This document shows positions 10,201 through 18,598 of a stretch of DNA of 63,205 nucleotides, piece after piece. Origin of the DNA: Myxococcales bacterium (GTDB lineage Bacteria > Myxococcota_A > Polyangia > Polyangiales > Ga0077539); NCBI GenBank assembly GCA_013298625.1, contig JAAFIF010000055.1, positions 1 to 63,205 of the forward strand, read 5' to 3'. Each line of letters starts with the position of its first letter. Within the stretch, counting starts at the first letter, position 1. A program made the translations under genes and the position numbers. Under the pieces are notes generated by a model. That model made no database searches. It was not told where the DNA came from and saw nothing but the letters and a program-made list of their open reading frames with translations.

Positions 10201-10915
10201 ACAGCGCGACTCGATTGAATTTCTCGTCTGCCTCTACGCCGACCTGGTGGCGAACGTCCTGGGAAGAGACCCCTACCGCGGAGGCAGCTGGCTGCCGAAG
10301 GTCATCGCGTGGGGGGGATGGCGGCGAGCGATCTCCGCGTCGGCGAGCAAAATCAAAGGGCTCTCGGCGCGACTGCCCGCGCCCCGCGTCCCCTCGCCCG
10401 GCGAGTTGCAAGACCTCGCGGCGCTGTGGAACAAGCGAGCGCGCTCCCTCGCGACGAGCTCGCTCTGCATGCGCACCTGGGCCGCCAGCATCCTCAACGC
10501 CGCGCCTCGCCCGGCCATCTACCCAGAGTTCGTCGCCACTCCCGGCTCGTGGACGGAGCTCTTCGACCAGGCGTTCAGCGACTCGATCAGCCGCGCGCTT
10601 GGTGACCCACACGACCCTCGCGCCGTCGCGCTGAGCCATTTTCGCAGCGCTCTTCCGCTCTTCGCCGCGCCCGAGCGGGGCCTCCCGCTGGACGAAGTCC
10701 ACGAGATCCTCGACGCCAGCGCGCGCCACAAGCTCGTCTATTCGCTGGATCTCGCGGCCTTGCGAAAGACGCTCACGCGCTTCGACAACGAGGCGAAGAA
10801 GCCGCGTCCCGACGACCTGTTCGCGGTGATCGACGCGGACAAATCTCCGAGCGTGGAGCGGTGGCGCGCGTACACGACACGCCCCGCGCCGACGGCGAAG
10901 AAGCCCAGGCGATGA
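7274..10915 (+). CDS. rdrA: RADAR system ATPase RdrA (locus 1)
   Basis: A 1213-residue P-loop ATPase. Walker A is in DAGRGAGKSS with Lys87; the Walker B-like LIPIDDADM has Asp251 and Asp252, and the following ITGHSELFLARL resembles a sensor helix. The large helical C-terminal part (from about residue 400) has no other recognised domain. In RADAR, RdrA forms ring-shaped ATPase assemblies that work with the RdrB deaminase during phage infection. The identification rests mainly on the translationally coupled gene downstream (ATGA overlap), which encodes a giant adenosine deaminase, plus a second copy of the same gene pair at 33091-39593. It is longer than the roughly 900-residue enterobacterial RdrA proteins. 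Confidence 0.87.
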   Translation: MSDLERKIPTMHGAGAFEKRQLIGPQAAAYAKALSILAALDAEASAHAKQREGTSQSPTLFDAIVQRFDRARPSQVILFDAGRGAGKSSLLFTLCNDAARAFRATAAGASSSGDVEAALAHYIPLQLLDVQPLPTSKPLLAYLLLALNDLRQKIGGAADVDDEAPWMPSSRGSDLRRLDATWNKLCLSVNAFDRTTQGDGDALVAAKMALEQAEAAGTVNQRFEQFVDELVLQVQRHFHLRFAPMLLIPIDDADMNAELTHECIEMLRMLFHRQVVFAITGHSELFLARLQQQGYRAFDGLDDASRQLHARRWAFELYDRVIPPARRCAIEPLDSRDRALLTITHGHLGESLASVLRWPSEPPTLMSGITPHLFVPRATLDAADDRDQALPGAAALPDRLRALINLREQLAALRDARRKDELTPERAATYAIQQAELLWLDAINARFTNTEERLVRSIFRRAGPGARAELDLRAVSWSVSHRPLTHIGDRRNSTLALFASRTDGAAIQVGGDRTLPFDERQHATLALLIDVIEEHSPNSAQFREMPFARERPRFVYASVRDRENKEYSVPWPIPDWQSPAPFEQLSRYWSMLAQSGVFDAYDDEHLAAKYVVRWYFAAVLLVSLPWQLRYQGPWQREQGREWKRLKPLEAWQKKFDEPHEPTRSKALREPPTLDELAEVALWMGMPQAEHIEARSSVVAAFDWLRSRAPMILAIEGGLAPQAIDELDRELRSYIDGLDLAPPPKWLIERLGASDEASQHGWLSTIVATLKSARTSGWLTKMLASVGGTSASEWLLRLLQGQSAKIRLFRRQWLAEHGLTPERFDDARHPWQGIFEGAPAFDARRAFNELERVELLPPAHVSYITTFGYLIDDASTVLEDLPQRAREALLRFLRGASDGVWKGNDVIARLGDVVAIAAREAQYAEVDPKEPAIEIEGVEQPRMSVERFRFTRRGGDAKLADGALVSQLEWQIPSVERQRDSIEFLVCLYADLVANVLGRDPYRGGSWLPKVIAWGGWRRAISASASKIKGLSARLPAPRVPSPGELQDLAALWNKRARSLATSSLCMRTWAASILNAAPRPAIYPEFVATPGSWTELFDQAFSDSISRALGDPHDPRAVALSHFRSALPLFAAPERGLPLDEVHEILDASARHKLVYSLDLAALRKTLTRFDNEAKKPRPDDLFAVIDADKSPSVERWRAYTTRPAPTAKKPRR

Positions 10916-13521
10916 GCGGGCGCGAACACCTCTACACCGCGTGGACCGAGGCGCTCCCTCTCACGGCAGAGAGCGCATTTTCGCAGGCGCTTCTCGAACT
11001 CGATCGCTCGGACTCTCCGGACGCAGGCAACCGCGCGCTGCGCGACGAGCAACGCGCGTGGCTTCGCACACGGTCGCGAGGCGCGTCGACGAACAACAGC
11101 GCGATGTTGTGCGAGCGGGCGTGGTGGGTCGACGCCCCCGCGCGCAGCGAGCGACGCAAGCTCGCGCCCTATCTCTGCGCGCTCGCAGAGCGGTATCTCA
11201 CGCAGACGGGCTCGGGCGTGACGCTCGCTCCGCCGACACAGCTCCGCGCTCTCGCCGACGCCGGCAGCCCGACGGACACGCCCACGCTGGCCGCTCGGTG
11301 GCGCTGGCTCACCCTCGCGCTGCCACAAGACTCGCTGATCGCAGCGCTGAGCGCGGGCCCCAACGCGCCGCCGGTCGATCCGCTCTCGGACCGGGTCGAC
11401 CTGTTGCCCGTGGGCGGCGCGCGGCTGCTCGAAGAGCCCTGCGCCGAGACCCACTTGCACATCGGCGCGTCGACCTCGTTTGCGCAGCTCTGGGCGGGCT
11501 GGATCGGGCTCGGCATCGACGCGTTTGTCCAGACGAACTACGGACGCACGTGGTCCTGGCCGCTCGGAGGACAGCGCCGATTCGCCGCGATCGCGACGAG
11601 CGCCGCGCTCGTGCGGCTCGTGCTCGCGTCCTTTCTGCACACGCGCGACACGCGAGTCTCGGCGCTGAGCATGCGGCAGTTCGTCTCGATCGAGCAGCGA
11701 CGACACGAGCGCGACACCCTCTCGGGCGCGGCGCAGATCCTGGCGCGCGCGATCGCCACGCTTCACAAACCGGACGCCCCCGAGACAGATCCGCGCGACG
11801 CAGCGCGCTTGTATCGTCGGCTGTGCGCGAGACGATCGCGGACGGCGCCCAGCCACCACGAACTCGACCCGCTCGGCGCGCTGTACGGGCCGCACTCTGC
11901 GAGCCCCGAGACGCGCTTCGAAGCGCGCGCGATGCGCTGGCTTCGAAGCAACGACGATACGTTGTTCGAGCTGATGTTCTGGCAGTACCTGCGCTTTCGC
12001 GTGCAGGTGTTTCGGTGGCTCACGTACGAGCCTGGGACCGCGGGGCTCGACTGGTTCGACACGTTCAACGACCGCCTGCGGGTCTTCGTTCCGTGCATCG
12101 ACCGTGTGATTCCGAGGCTCGCGGCGCAGCACGCAAACGCGGGGCTCTCGCTGCGCGCGCTCGAAGCGCGAACGACGTTCTGGTCGCCCCCCGCCCCATC
12201 GACGATCACCCAGGCGTTGCAGTGGTTCGCGTCGGGCGCGATCGCTGAGCAACGCACCCCAGCCCGCGTCGAAGCACGCGCGCCGCTCGAAGTCGCGATG
12301 ATCCTGCACTTCGTCAAGTCCGCGAACGATCCTCGGACCGGCCGTCGCATCGACCGACCGATCCACGGAGTGTCCGCTCGATGGGCCCCGTGGATCACTC
12401 GCGCCATGAAGCAAGCGCGCGCGCTCGCAGCAGCGTTGCGGTACAGGCCCTCGCTGTTGCTGCTCCTGCGCGGCGTCGACCTGTGCGGGCGCGAGCTCTC
12501 GATGCCGTCGTGGCCAGCGTTGCTTCCGCTGCGGCACGTGCGCGAGGCGTCGCGTCGCGCCAGCGTGGCGCTCAGCGCGCTTCGTCCCGAATGGTCCGTC
12601 CCGCCGCTCTCGGTGACGCTGCACGCCGGAGAGGACTTTCGTCGCTCCGTCGAGGGGCTGCGCCGCGTGCACGAATGGCTGGACGCGGGAGTGCTCGTTC
12701 AAGGTGACCGCATCGGGCACGGGTTGAGCCTCGGAGAAGCGCCCGAGGCCCGCACTCCGCTCGGCGCCTGCACGCTGCAGCCGACGACAGAGCGACTCGA
12801 CGACTTGCTGTGGGAGTTCGACCTGTACAGCCGCGGAGCGCTGCAAGCCCCCGCGGGCCGCTCGGTCTTCGTCGAGCAAGAGATCCTGCGGTTGAGCCGC
12901 GCGATGTACGGCGCCCAAGCCGGCGCGATCGCGTTGGCCGAGCACGTGCGCGCGCGACAGCTGCGCTTCGACGACGCGCAGCTCCGACGCGCGCTCGACT
13001 CCCAGCACCCAAGCGAGTCCCGCGCGCCACGCGGCGGCGCAGCGTGGTTGCTCGCGCAGCACTTCGACGACGAGCTCGTGTTCGAGCGCGGCGAGAAGCC
13101 GATCGAAGTCACGACGACCGCAGCGGAGCTCGAGTTCGCGAGGGACGCGCAGCGGATGCTCCGCACGCACCTCGCGCGCGAGCAGATCACCGTCGAGAGC
13201 AACCCGTCGAGCAACCACCTCATCGCAGACCTCGACAGCCTGAACGAGCACCCAGCGCTGTCGCTGCAGCCGCTGCCCGGCGTGCCGCGGGACGAGCCAT
13301 CGGTGCTGTTGTCGATCAACACCGACGACCCAGTGCTCTTCGCCACGTCGCTCGCCGACGAATTCGCGCACATCTACTACGCGCTCGTCCGCCGCGGAGT
13401 GTCCGCGCAGGACGCGGTCGAGTGGATCGACCGAGTTCGAGCAAACGGCTATCGCTCGCGGTTCACCGTGAAGGCGAGCGCGGACCCCGTCGTGCTTGGC
13501 GAGCTCGTGCGCGGGGTGTGA
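10912..13521 (+). CDS. rdrB: RADAR system adenosine deaminase RdrB (locus 1)
   Basis: 869 residues from the ATG that overlaps the rdrA stop (ATGA). All metal and catalytic positions of the adenosine deaminase superfamily are visible: HLH at residues 181-183, TLHAGED with His571 and Glu574, RIGHG with His603, and NTDDP with Asp805 and Asp806, plus the ESNPSSN block before the last. The nearly 390-residue span between the first His pair and the second His is the large insertion that distinguishes RdrB from ordinary deaminases of about 350 residues. RdrB converts adenosine or ATP bases to inosine in RADAR immunity. An in-frame GTG at 10861 would extend the protein into rdrA and is less likely. 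Confidence 0.92.
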   Translation: MSGREHLYTAWTEALPLTAESAFSQALLELDRSDSPDAGNRALRDEQRAWLRTRSRGASTNNSAMLCERAWWVDAPARSERRKLAPYLCALAERYLTQTGSGVTLAPPTQLRALADAGSPTDTPTLAARWRWLTLALPQDSLIAALSAGPNAPPVDPLSDRVDLLPVGGARLLEEPCAETHLHIGASTSFAQLWAGWIGLGIDAFVQTNYGRTWSWPLGGQRRFAAIATSAALVRLVLASFLHTRDTRVSALSMRQFVSIEQRRHERDTLSGAAQILARAIATLHKPDAPETDPRDAARLYRRLCARRSRTAPSHHELDPLGALYGPHSASPETRFEARAMRWLRSNDDTLFELMFWQYLRFRVQVFRWLTYEPGTAGLDWFDTFNDRLRVFVPCIDRVIPRLAAQHANAGLSLRALEARTTFWSPPAPSTITQALQWFASGAIAEQRTPARVEARAPLEVAMILHFVKSANDPRTGRRIDRPIHGVSARWAPWITRAMKQARALAAALRYRPSLLLLLRGVDLCGRELSMPSWPALLPLRHVREASRRASVALSALRPEWSVPPLSVTLHAGEDFRRSVEGLRRVHEWLDAGVLVQGDRIGHGLSLGEAPEARTPLGACTLQPTTERLDDLLWEFDLYSRGALQAPAGRSVFVEQEILRLSRAMYGAQAGAIALAEHVRARQLRFDDAQLRRALDSQHPSESRAPRGGAAWLLAQHFDDELVFERGEKPIEVTTTAAELEFARDAQRMLRTHLAREQITVESNPSSNHLIADLDSLNEHPALSLQPLPGVPRDEPSVLLSINTDDPVLFATSLADEFAHIYYALVRRGVSAQDAVEWIDRVRANGYRSRFTVKASADPVVLGELVRGV

Positions 13522-13555
13522 TTGCAGATCGTGCGAGGCAGCGAACGCCCCAATG

Positions 13556-13640
13556 AAACTCGGTGTTCTCCACGGCGGGTTGACAAACCCGCCGCTAACG
13601 ACGCTCGAAGCCTCGCGTCGGCAGGTGCGCGGGTAGCGCG
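13556..13640 (+). repeat. Dispersed REP copy between RADAR-1 and the CHAT cassette
   Basis: A single copy of the repeat found at 1-1203. The palindrome at 13573-13594 has the arms cggcgggtt and aacccgccg with a changed loop (gaca), followed by the same flank (cgacgctcgaagcctcgcg). It lies 3' of rdrB, the usual place for REP elements. The rest of 13522-13932 holds no gene that I can support, only an AGGGAG ribosome site just before 13879. Confidence 0.8.
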
Positions 13641-13932
13641 CGGTGCTCGTCGACCGGTTCGGCGCGCTGCGAACGTGAGCGTCCGCTCGCGAATCGTTCG
13701 ACCTGCAGCTGAGACCAGCTCGCTTCCCGTTCGGCGTCGCCTCGGACATCGCTCCGAAGCTCGTGGGTTCTCCGACAAACTCACGGTGCGATGGGACGAC
13801 GCGCGGGATTGTGCCACCACCGATGATGGGCAGGCCTGACGGTCGGTTGCGTCCGGGCACCAAACGAGGGAGCAGATCATGGACACCATGGTCATTCGCG
13901 AGCGACCATCCGCACACGGGAGACGATCGACG

Positions 13933-15060
13933 ATGCGACTGATTGTGATCGAGGCCAAGTACGGGGACTGCCTTCTTCTCGAATGGACCGACAAACCAGG
14001 ATCCAATCGCTACATCCTGATCGACGGAGGGCCGAATCGAACGTTCGACAAGCGCCTGTCACCGACGTTCGCCGAGCTGGGAGTGAAGCAGCTCGACCTC
14101 GTGATCAACAGTCACATCGACACCGATCACATCAACGGCCTGCTGGAGTACTTCAGCACGATCGCCGAAAAGCGCGCGAAGAACAAAGACGCCGCCGCGT
14201 ACGCGACCCCGAGCATCATCGAGCTCTGGCACAACCAGTTCGCCAAGACGCTCGACAAGAGCGGCGCGATTACGGCTTCGCTTCAGTCGCTCGCGGCGGA
14301 CGCAGCAGCCTCGATCCCCGGCACCGCCGCCGCCGAGGGAGACTTCTTGCTCCAAGGCGTCGCGCAGGGAAACCAGCTGCTCGCGCTCGCGAAGAAGCTG
14401 AAGATCCCCGTCAACGCCAGCAACGACGGGCTGCCGCTGCTCGTCGAGAAGATCGGTCGCGAGCCCGCGGAGTTCACGTTCAAAGGGGACCTTCGAATGA
14501 TCGTCGTCGGCCCCAGCGAAGGCAACCTCGAGAAGCTTCGCAAGTCGTGGGAGTCGTACCTCGCCAAGCACAAGAAGAAGCCCGCGGCGCGCGTCCGCGA
14601 CAGCGACACCGCGGCGATGGTCGACAGCTCCGTCCCCAATTTGAGCAGCATTCAGCTGTACGTTTGGCACAACGGCCGGACGATGCTGCTCACCGGCGAT
14701 GGCCGCGGCGATCACCTGCTCGAAGGTCTCGACGAGCAAGGGCTGCTCGACGCGAAGGGAGGGATCGACGTCGACGTGCTCAAGGTCCCGCACCACGGGA
14801 GCGACCGCGACGCCGACCAGGCGTTCTTCGAGAAGGTGCGCGCGAAGAAGTACGTGATCAGCGCGGACGGCCGCTACGACAACCCCAGCGAAGACGTGCT
14901 CGAGTGGATCCTCGCCGCCGCGAAGAAGCAGTCGCGAAAGGTCGAGATCGTCCTCACGAATCGACCGACGGTCGTCGAGAAGTTCGAGGCTCGGCTCCGC
15001 CCGTCGGACCCGTGCAAAGTCATCGTGCGCGAAGACGACGCGCACTGGATCGGGGTCTGA
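13933..15060 (+). CDS. ComEC-like metallo-beta-lactamase-fold hydrolase
   Basis: 375 residues from the ATG at 13933, where the family core begins (MRLIVIEAKYGDCLLLEW). An ATG at 13879 has a good AGGGAG ribosome site and would add 18 residues, so the start is uncertain. The metal ligands HIDTDH are at residues 61-66, LLTGDG further on, and KVPHHGSD (His287, His288) near the C-terminus, followed by a ComEC-like SADGRYDNPSEDVLEW. Such soluble MBL proteins are predicted hydrolases, often nucleases or phosphodiesterases; the substrate is unknown. It is the first gene of a five-gene cassette with proteases, 15 bp ahead of the phosphoesterase gene. No signal peptide is seen, so it is probably cytosolic. 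Confidence 0.8.
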   Translation: MRLIVIEAKYGDCLLLEWTDKPGSNRYILIDGGPNRTFDKRLSPTFAELGVKQLDLVINSHIDTDHINGLLEYFSTIAEKRAKNKDAAAYATPSIIELWHNQFAKTLDKSGAITASLQSLAADAAASIPGTAAAEGDFLLQGVAQGNQLLALAKKLKIPVNASNDGLPLLVEKIGREPAEFTFKGDLRMIVVGPSEGNLEKLRKSWESYLAKHKKKPAARVRDSDTAAMVDSSVPNLSSIQLYVWHNGRTMLLTGDGRGDHLLEGLDEQGLLDAKGGIDVDVLKVPHHGSDRDADQAFFEKVRAKKYVISADGRYDNPSEDVLEWILAAAKKQSRKVEIVLTNRPTVVEKFEARLRPSDPCKVIVREDDAHWIGV

Positions 15061-15075
15061 GAGAGGACGTCGCTG

Positions 15076-16560
15076 ATGCCAGAGAAGCTGCTCGCGATAC
15101 ACGACAAGATCGACGCGCTGTACGTCGTCTCGGACCTTCACCTCGGACAGAGCCGCAACGGCACGCTGTTCAACCAATACAAAGAGCTCGCGACGCTGGC
15201 GAAGGAGCTCGCGAATCAGAGCGCCGACCGCGCGATCGCGCTCTGCCTCAACGGAGACATCGTCGACTTTCTGCTGGGTTCGGACGCGAAGTACGTCAAC
15301 ACGAAGACGGCCATCGCGACGCTCGACCGCATCGCTGACGGAGAGAGCCCCTTCAGCGTGGTGTTCGAGGGGCTGCGCGCGTTCACGGCGAAGCCCCGCG
15401 CGCTGCTGTTGCTCAACCTCGGCAACCACGACCTCGAGCTCGCGCAGCCGCAGGTTCGAGCACATTTTGTCTCGCTGATCACAGGCGGCGCCAAGGCGCG
15501 AGACCGCGTGCGATGGAGCACGACAGGCTTCAGCGTCGAGGTGCAAGACGAGAAGGTCGGCGTCGTTCACGGCAACGCAGCGGACCCGTGGAACAAGCTC
15601 GATCCCGAGGTCGTCACCGCCGTCGCGAACTCTGCCGTCGACGACGAGCCGCTCGGCGCAACGACGCCCAACGGAGGCACGCAGCTCGTCATCGACGTGC
15701 TCAACAAGATCAAGGAGCGCTACGCGTTCATCGACCTGCTCAAGCCCGAGACCGACGCAGTGCCCCCCGTTCTCTTCGCGCTGCCAGGCGGAGCCGAGAT
15801 CGCGAAGCCGCTGATCGGCAAGGCCGCGGGCGCGTTCGGCGTGAGCATCCGCAATCGCCTGAAAAAGCTCATCGGAATCCTCTCGACCGACGACCCGCGC
15901 ACGCGCAGCCTCCGTCGCGACGACAGCGTCGCGAGCGTCGTGCGCGACCGCGACCTGAGCAAAGATGACATCCGCGCCGCTGTCGACATCGCGCTCGAAC
16001 AGCAGCTGGCCGTCGAGTCCATGCTGCCGCAGGGCAACGCGACGCTCGGCTGGTTCGACTATTTCGTCGCGCGGTCGAACAACCACTCGCCCAAGGACGC
16101 GTTGCGCGCGGCGCTGCGCGAGTACGCGAGCGGACAAGCCTTCGCGTTCGACGAGCTGTCCTCGGACGACGAGAGCATCGACCGCCGCGAGAGCAAGGAC
16201 TTCACCGTGCTCATCGCCGGGCACACGCACCTCGCGCGCTTCGCGCCGCGCGTGCAGCAGCGAGGGCACTACATCAACACGGGCACGTGGATTCGGCTCA
16301 TTCGAATCACCGAGCGGCTGCTGTCCGACGGGACATTTCCGAAGCTCTACGAGCGACTGCAGACGAGCAAGGTCGCCGAGCTCGACGCAGAGATCGACGG
16401 AGTTCCTGTGATCTACCAGGAGAACAGCGTCGCGTTCGTGGGGCCGAAGCAGAGCCACGGCGCGCACGGAACGGTGGCGCTCTTGAGCTTCTCGGTCGAC
16501 GCCAAGGGCTCGAAGGCCGCGTGGACGGTGCGCAACTCCAACCTCTCTGCGCGATCGTGA
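15076..16560 (+). CDS. Calcineurin-like metallophosphoesterase
   Basis: 494 residues with every metallophosphoesterase motif: SDLHLG (Asp20, His22), NGDIVDF, LGNHDLEL, VHGNAADPWN and a late IAGHTHLARF. Between the GNHD block and the GHTH motif is an insertion of roughly 230 residues with an amphipathic, hydrophobic helix region. The substrate is unknown; relatives hydrolyse phosphodiesters in nucleic acids or nucleotides. A GAGAGGA ribosome site precedes the ATG. It is co-transcribed with the MBL gene upstream and the CHAT protease gene 10 bp downstream. Confidence 0.85.
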   Translation: MPEKLLAIHDKIDALYVVSDLHLGQSRNGTLFNQYKELATLAKELANQSADRAIALCLNGDIVDFLLGSDAKYVNTKTAIATLDRIADGESPFSVVFEGLRAFTAKPRALLLLNLGNHDLELAQPQVRAHFVSLITGGAKARDRVRWSTTGFSVEVQDEKVGVVHGNAADPWNKLDPEVVTAVANSAVDDEPLGATTPNGGTQLVIDVLNKIKERYAFIDLLKPETDAVPPVLFALPGGAEIAKPLIGKAAGAFGVSIRNRLKKLIGILSTDDPRTRSLRRDDSVASVVRDRDLSKDDIRAAVDIALEQQLAVESMLPQGNATLGWFDYFVARSNNHSPKDALRAALREYASGQAFAFDELSSDDESIDRRESKDFTVLIAGHTHLARFAPRVQQRGHYINTGTWIRLIRITERLLSDGTFPKLYERLQTSKVAELDAEIDGVPVIYQENSVAFVGPKQSHGAHGTVALLSFSVDAKGSKAAWTVRNSNLSARS

Positions 16561-16570
16561 GGAGTGAACG

Positions 16571-18580
16571 ATGAGGACCATTCGCCTCGAAATCCTTCGT
16601 CCCGGCCCCTCCGACGGACAGCTGCTCTCGCCGCTCACCCCGTACATCGCGATCTGCGACGACAATCCTCCGGAGACCTTCACGATCCCGTACGACCACC
16701 GCACGCTGCGCGGTCGCCTGGGTCGCCTTCGCTACGACGATCAGGCGCCAGCCAAGGCCGACGACATCCGCGAAGCCGCCGAAATCGCCCGCAGAGTGCT
16801 CGAATCGATCCACGGCTTTCGCACGACGCTCACCAACGAAGCCAAGCGCGGCGACTCGATCAACGTGCAGCTCGTGCTCACCGCCGCCGAGCTCGCGCTG
16901 ATCCCGTTCGAGCTCGCGTACGCGCCTCTCTCTCTCAACGGCGTCGCTCCGCTCAGCGTCAACTCGAGCGCGCGCGTGTCCATCACCCGCGAAACACGGC
17001 ACCTCCGCGGCCCCACGCTGGGTCAGTGGGACCCCAAAGGCACGCGCATCCTGTTCGTCGTGACGGCGCCCGACGGAGCGGTCGTCCCCGAGCGAGCGCA
17101 CTACTACGCGCTTCGCAAAGCGCTGCAGCCGATCCTCCCCAAGACCCCCTCGGTCGAGGACGAAGAGCACTTCCTCACGTGGCTTCGAGACGCCACGCTC
17201 GAGGACGTCCGGCGCGAGTGCGCGGAGAAGAAGTACACGCATGTTCACATCCTCGCGCACGGATCACGGTCGCACGACGGGCAAGAGAGCTACGGCCTTC
17301 GCATGCACAGCAGCACGAACGCGGGCGGCGAGTGGGTCGACGGCAATCGCCTCGCGCTGGCGTTGCAGTCGAACAGCGACTCGGTCCGATCGACGCCGAC
17401 GGCTCCATCGGTGGTCACGCTCGCCGTGTGCGACGGCGGCAACGTCGGCAGCGTGATCCTGGGAGACGCGAGCGTCGCCCACCGCTTGCACGAGCAAGAG
17501 ATCCCGATGGTGCTGGCGTCGCAGTTTCCGATGACCTTTCAAGGCTCGGCGATCTTCGCCGAGACGTTCTACAGCGAGCTGCTCAAGGGCGCGGACCCGC
17601 GCGTCGTGCTCTGGAAGGTGCGCGACGCCCTCTACACTCGCTGCCCCGAGACGCACGACTGGGGCTCGGTCATCTCGTACGCGACGCTGCCGAAGAACAT
17701 CGCGACCCGTTCAGAAGAACGCGGGCGACGCTGGGAGAAGCTCGAGCTCGACGTTCGGATGTCCGACCTCGAATCGCGCAACGGAAAGCTCATCGACGGC
17801 CTCGCCGAGCGCGTCTCGACCAACCGAAATCCCGAGCTCGACGCCATCGCCAAGAGGCTCGAGCACCTCGCCGAACGAGCGACGTCCGTCACCGACGCCA
17901 ACGCGCGAGTCGACCTGCTCTCGACGGTCGCAAACGGATTCAAGCGACTCTCGCTGACGACGAGAGACGGTGATCGCCGAGACGGAGACAAACGAGCCCT
18001 GACCGAGAAAGAGCGGGCGTTTCTGACGCGCAGCTGCCGCGCATACGCGCAGATGTTCGAGCTCACGCCGGGCGTCCCGTGGGTGCTCACGCAGTCGTCG
18101 CTGGCGTATTTGCAGCAGCAATCGTTCGAGCTCGACGTCTCGGTGTCCGAGGTGCCGCACTTGTACGAGCTGGCCGTGCACCTCTGCGAAGGTCAACTGC
18201 ACAAGACGACCGCGGCCACCGATCGAATCGACCTCCTCGCGCAGCGCATCGAGATCGAGCTGATCCGCCTCGTCTCCGCGATCGAAAAGAAAAGCGCTGT
18301 CGAGCAAGCCGCCCCCTCCAAAGGGCTCGAAGAGTGGATCGATCGCTACGTGAAAGAGATCGACCGCTGGCTCGTCGGCCCACCGCGCGGCTTTCGCTTT
18401 CGCTTGTATCTCGAAGCGAGGCAATTCGCGCGCTACTCGTACTGGTGGCCTTATCAGCAGGTGCTCGACACCGTCGGCAAGCTGCCCATCGACGACGAGC
18501 AGCCACGCACGGGTTTGCTCGGCAAGCTCGCGGCGCGCGACATCGACGTCACTCGATACTGGCGACTCCGCGACGAGTAG
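16571..18580 (+). CDS. CHAT-domain (caspase-like) protease
   Basis: 669 residues. The CHAT domain occupies about residues 150-380: ILAHGSR supplies His230 and LAVCDGGNVGS supplies Cys287, followed by the family's LASQFPMTFQGSAIFAETFY and WGSVISYATLP blocks. The N-terminal 150 residues form a conserved preceding subdomain; the C-terminal 290 are helical and charged and could be the sensing or substrate-docking part. CHAT proteases cut partner proteins and often act as effectors or activators in defence. It is followed 18 bp later by a subtilisin-like protease, suggesting a protease cascade. The GAGGAG ribosome site supports this start. Confidence 0.87.
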   Translation: MRTIRLEILRPGPSDGQLLSPLTPYIAICDDNPPETFTIPYDHRTLRGRLGRLRYDDQAPAKADDIREAAEIARRVLESIHGFRTTLTNEAKRGDSINVQLVLTAAELALIPFELAYAPLSLNGVAPLSVNSSARVSITRETRHLRGPTLGQWDPKGTRILFVVTAPDGAVVPERAHYYALRKALQPILPKTPSVEDEEHFLTWLRDATLEDVRRECAEKKYTHVHILAHGSRSHDGQESYGLRMHSSTNAGGEWVDGNRLALALQSNSDSVRSTPTAPSVVTLAVCDGGNVGSVILGDASVAHRLHEQEIPMVLASQFPMTFQGSAIFAETFYSELLKGADPRVVLWKVRDALYTRCPETHDWGSVISYATLPKNIATRSEERGRRWEKLELDVRMSDLESRNGKLIDGLAERVSTNRNPELDAIAKRLEHLAERATSVTDANARVDLLSTVANGFKRLSLTTRDGDRRDGDKRALTEKERAFLTRSCRAYAQMFELTPGVPWVLTQSSLAYLQQQSFELDVSVSEVPHLYELAVHLCEGQLHKTTAATDRIDLLAQRIEIELIRLVSAIEKKSAVEQAAPSKGLEEWIDRYVKEIDRWLVGPPRGFRFRLYLEARQFARYSYWWPYQQVLDTVGKLPIDDEQPRTGLLGKLAARDIDVTRYWRLRDE

Positions 18581-18598
18581 CGCCCCGAGAGCGAGCCC

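Noticed and set aside
10738..13917. 1059-residue open frame on the minus strand
   Set aside because: Antisense to rdrB, whose catalytic motifs prove the plus-strand reading.
14059..16704. 881-residue open frame on the minus strand
   Set aside because: Antisense to the MBL and phosphoesterase genes, both with full motif sets.
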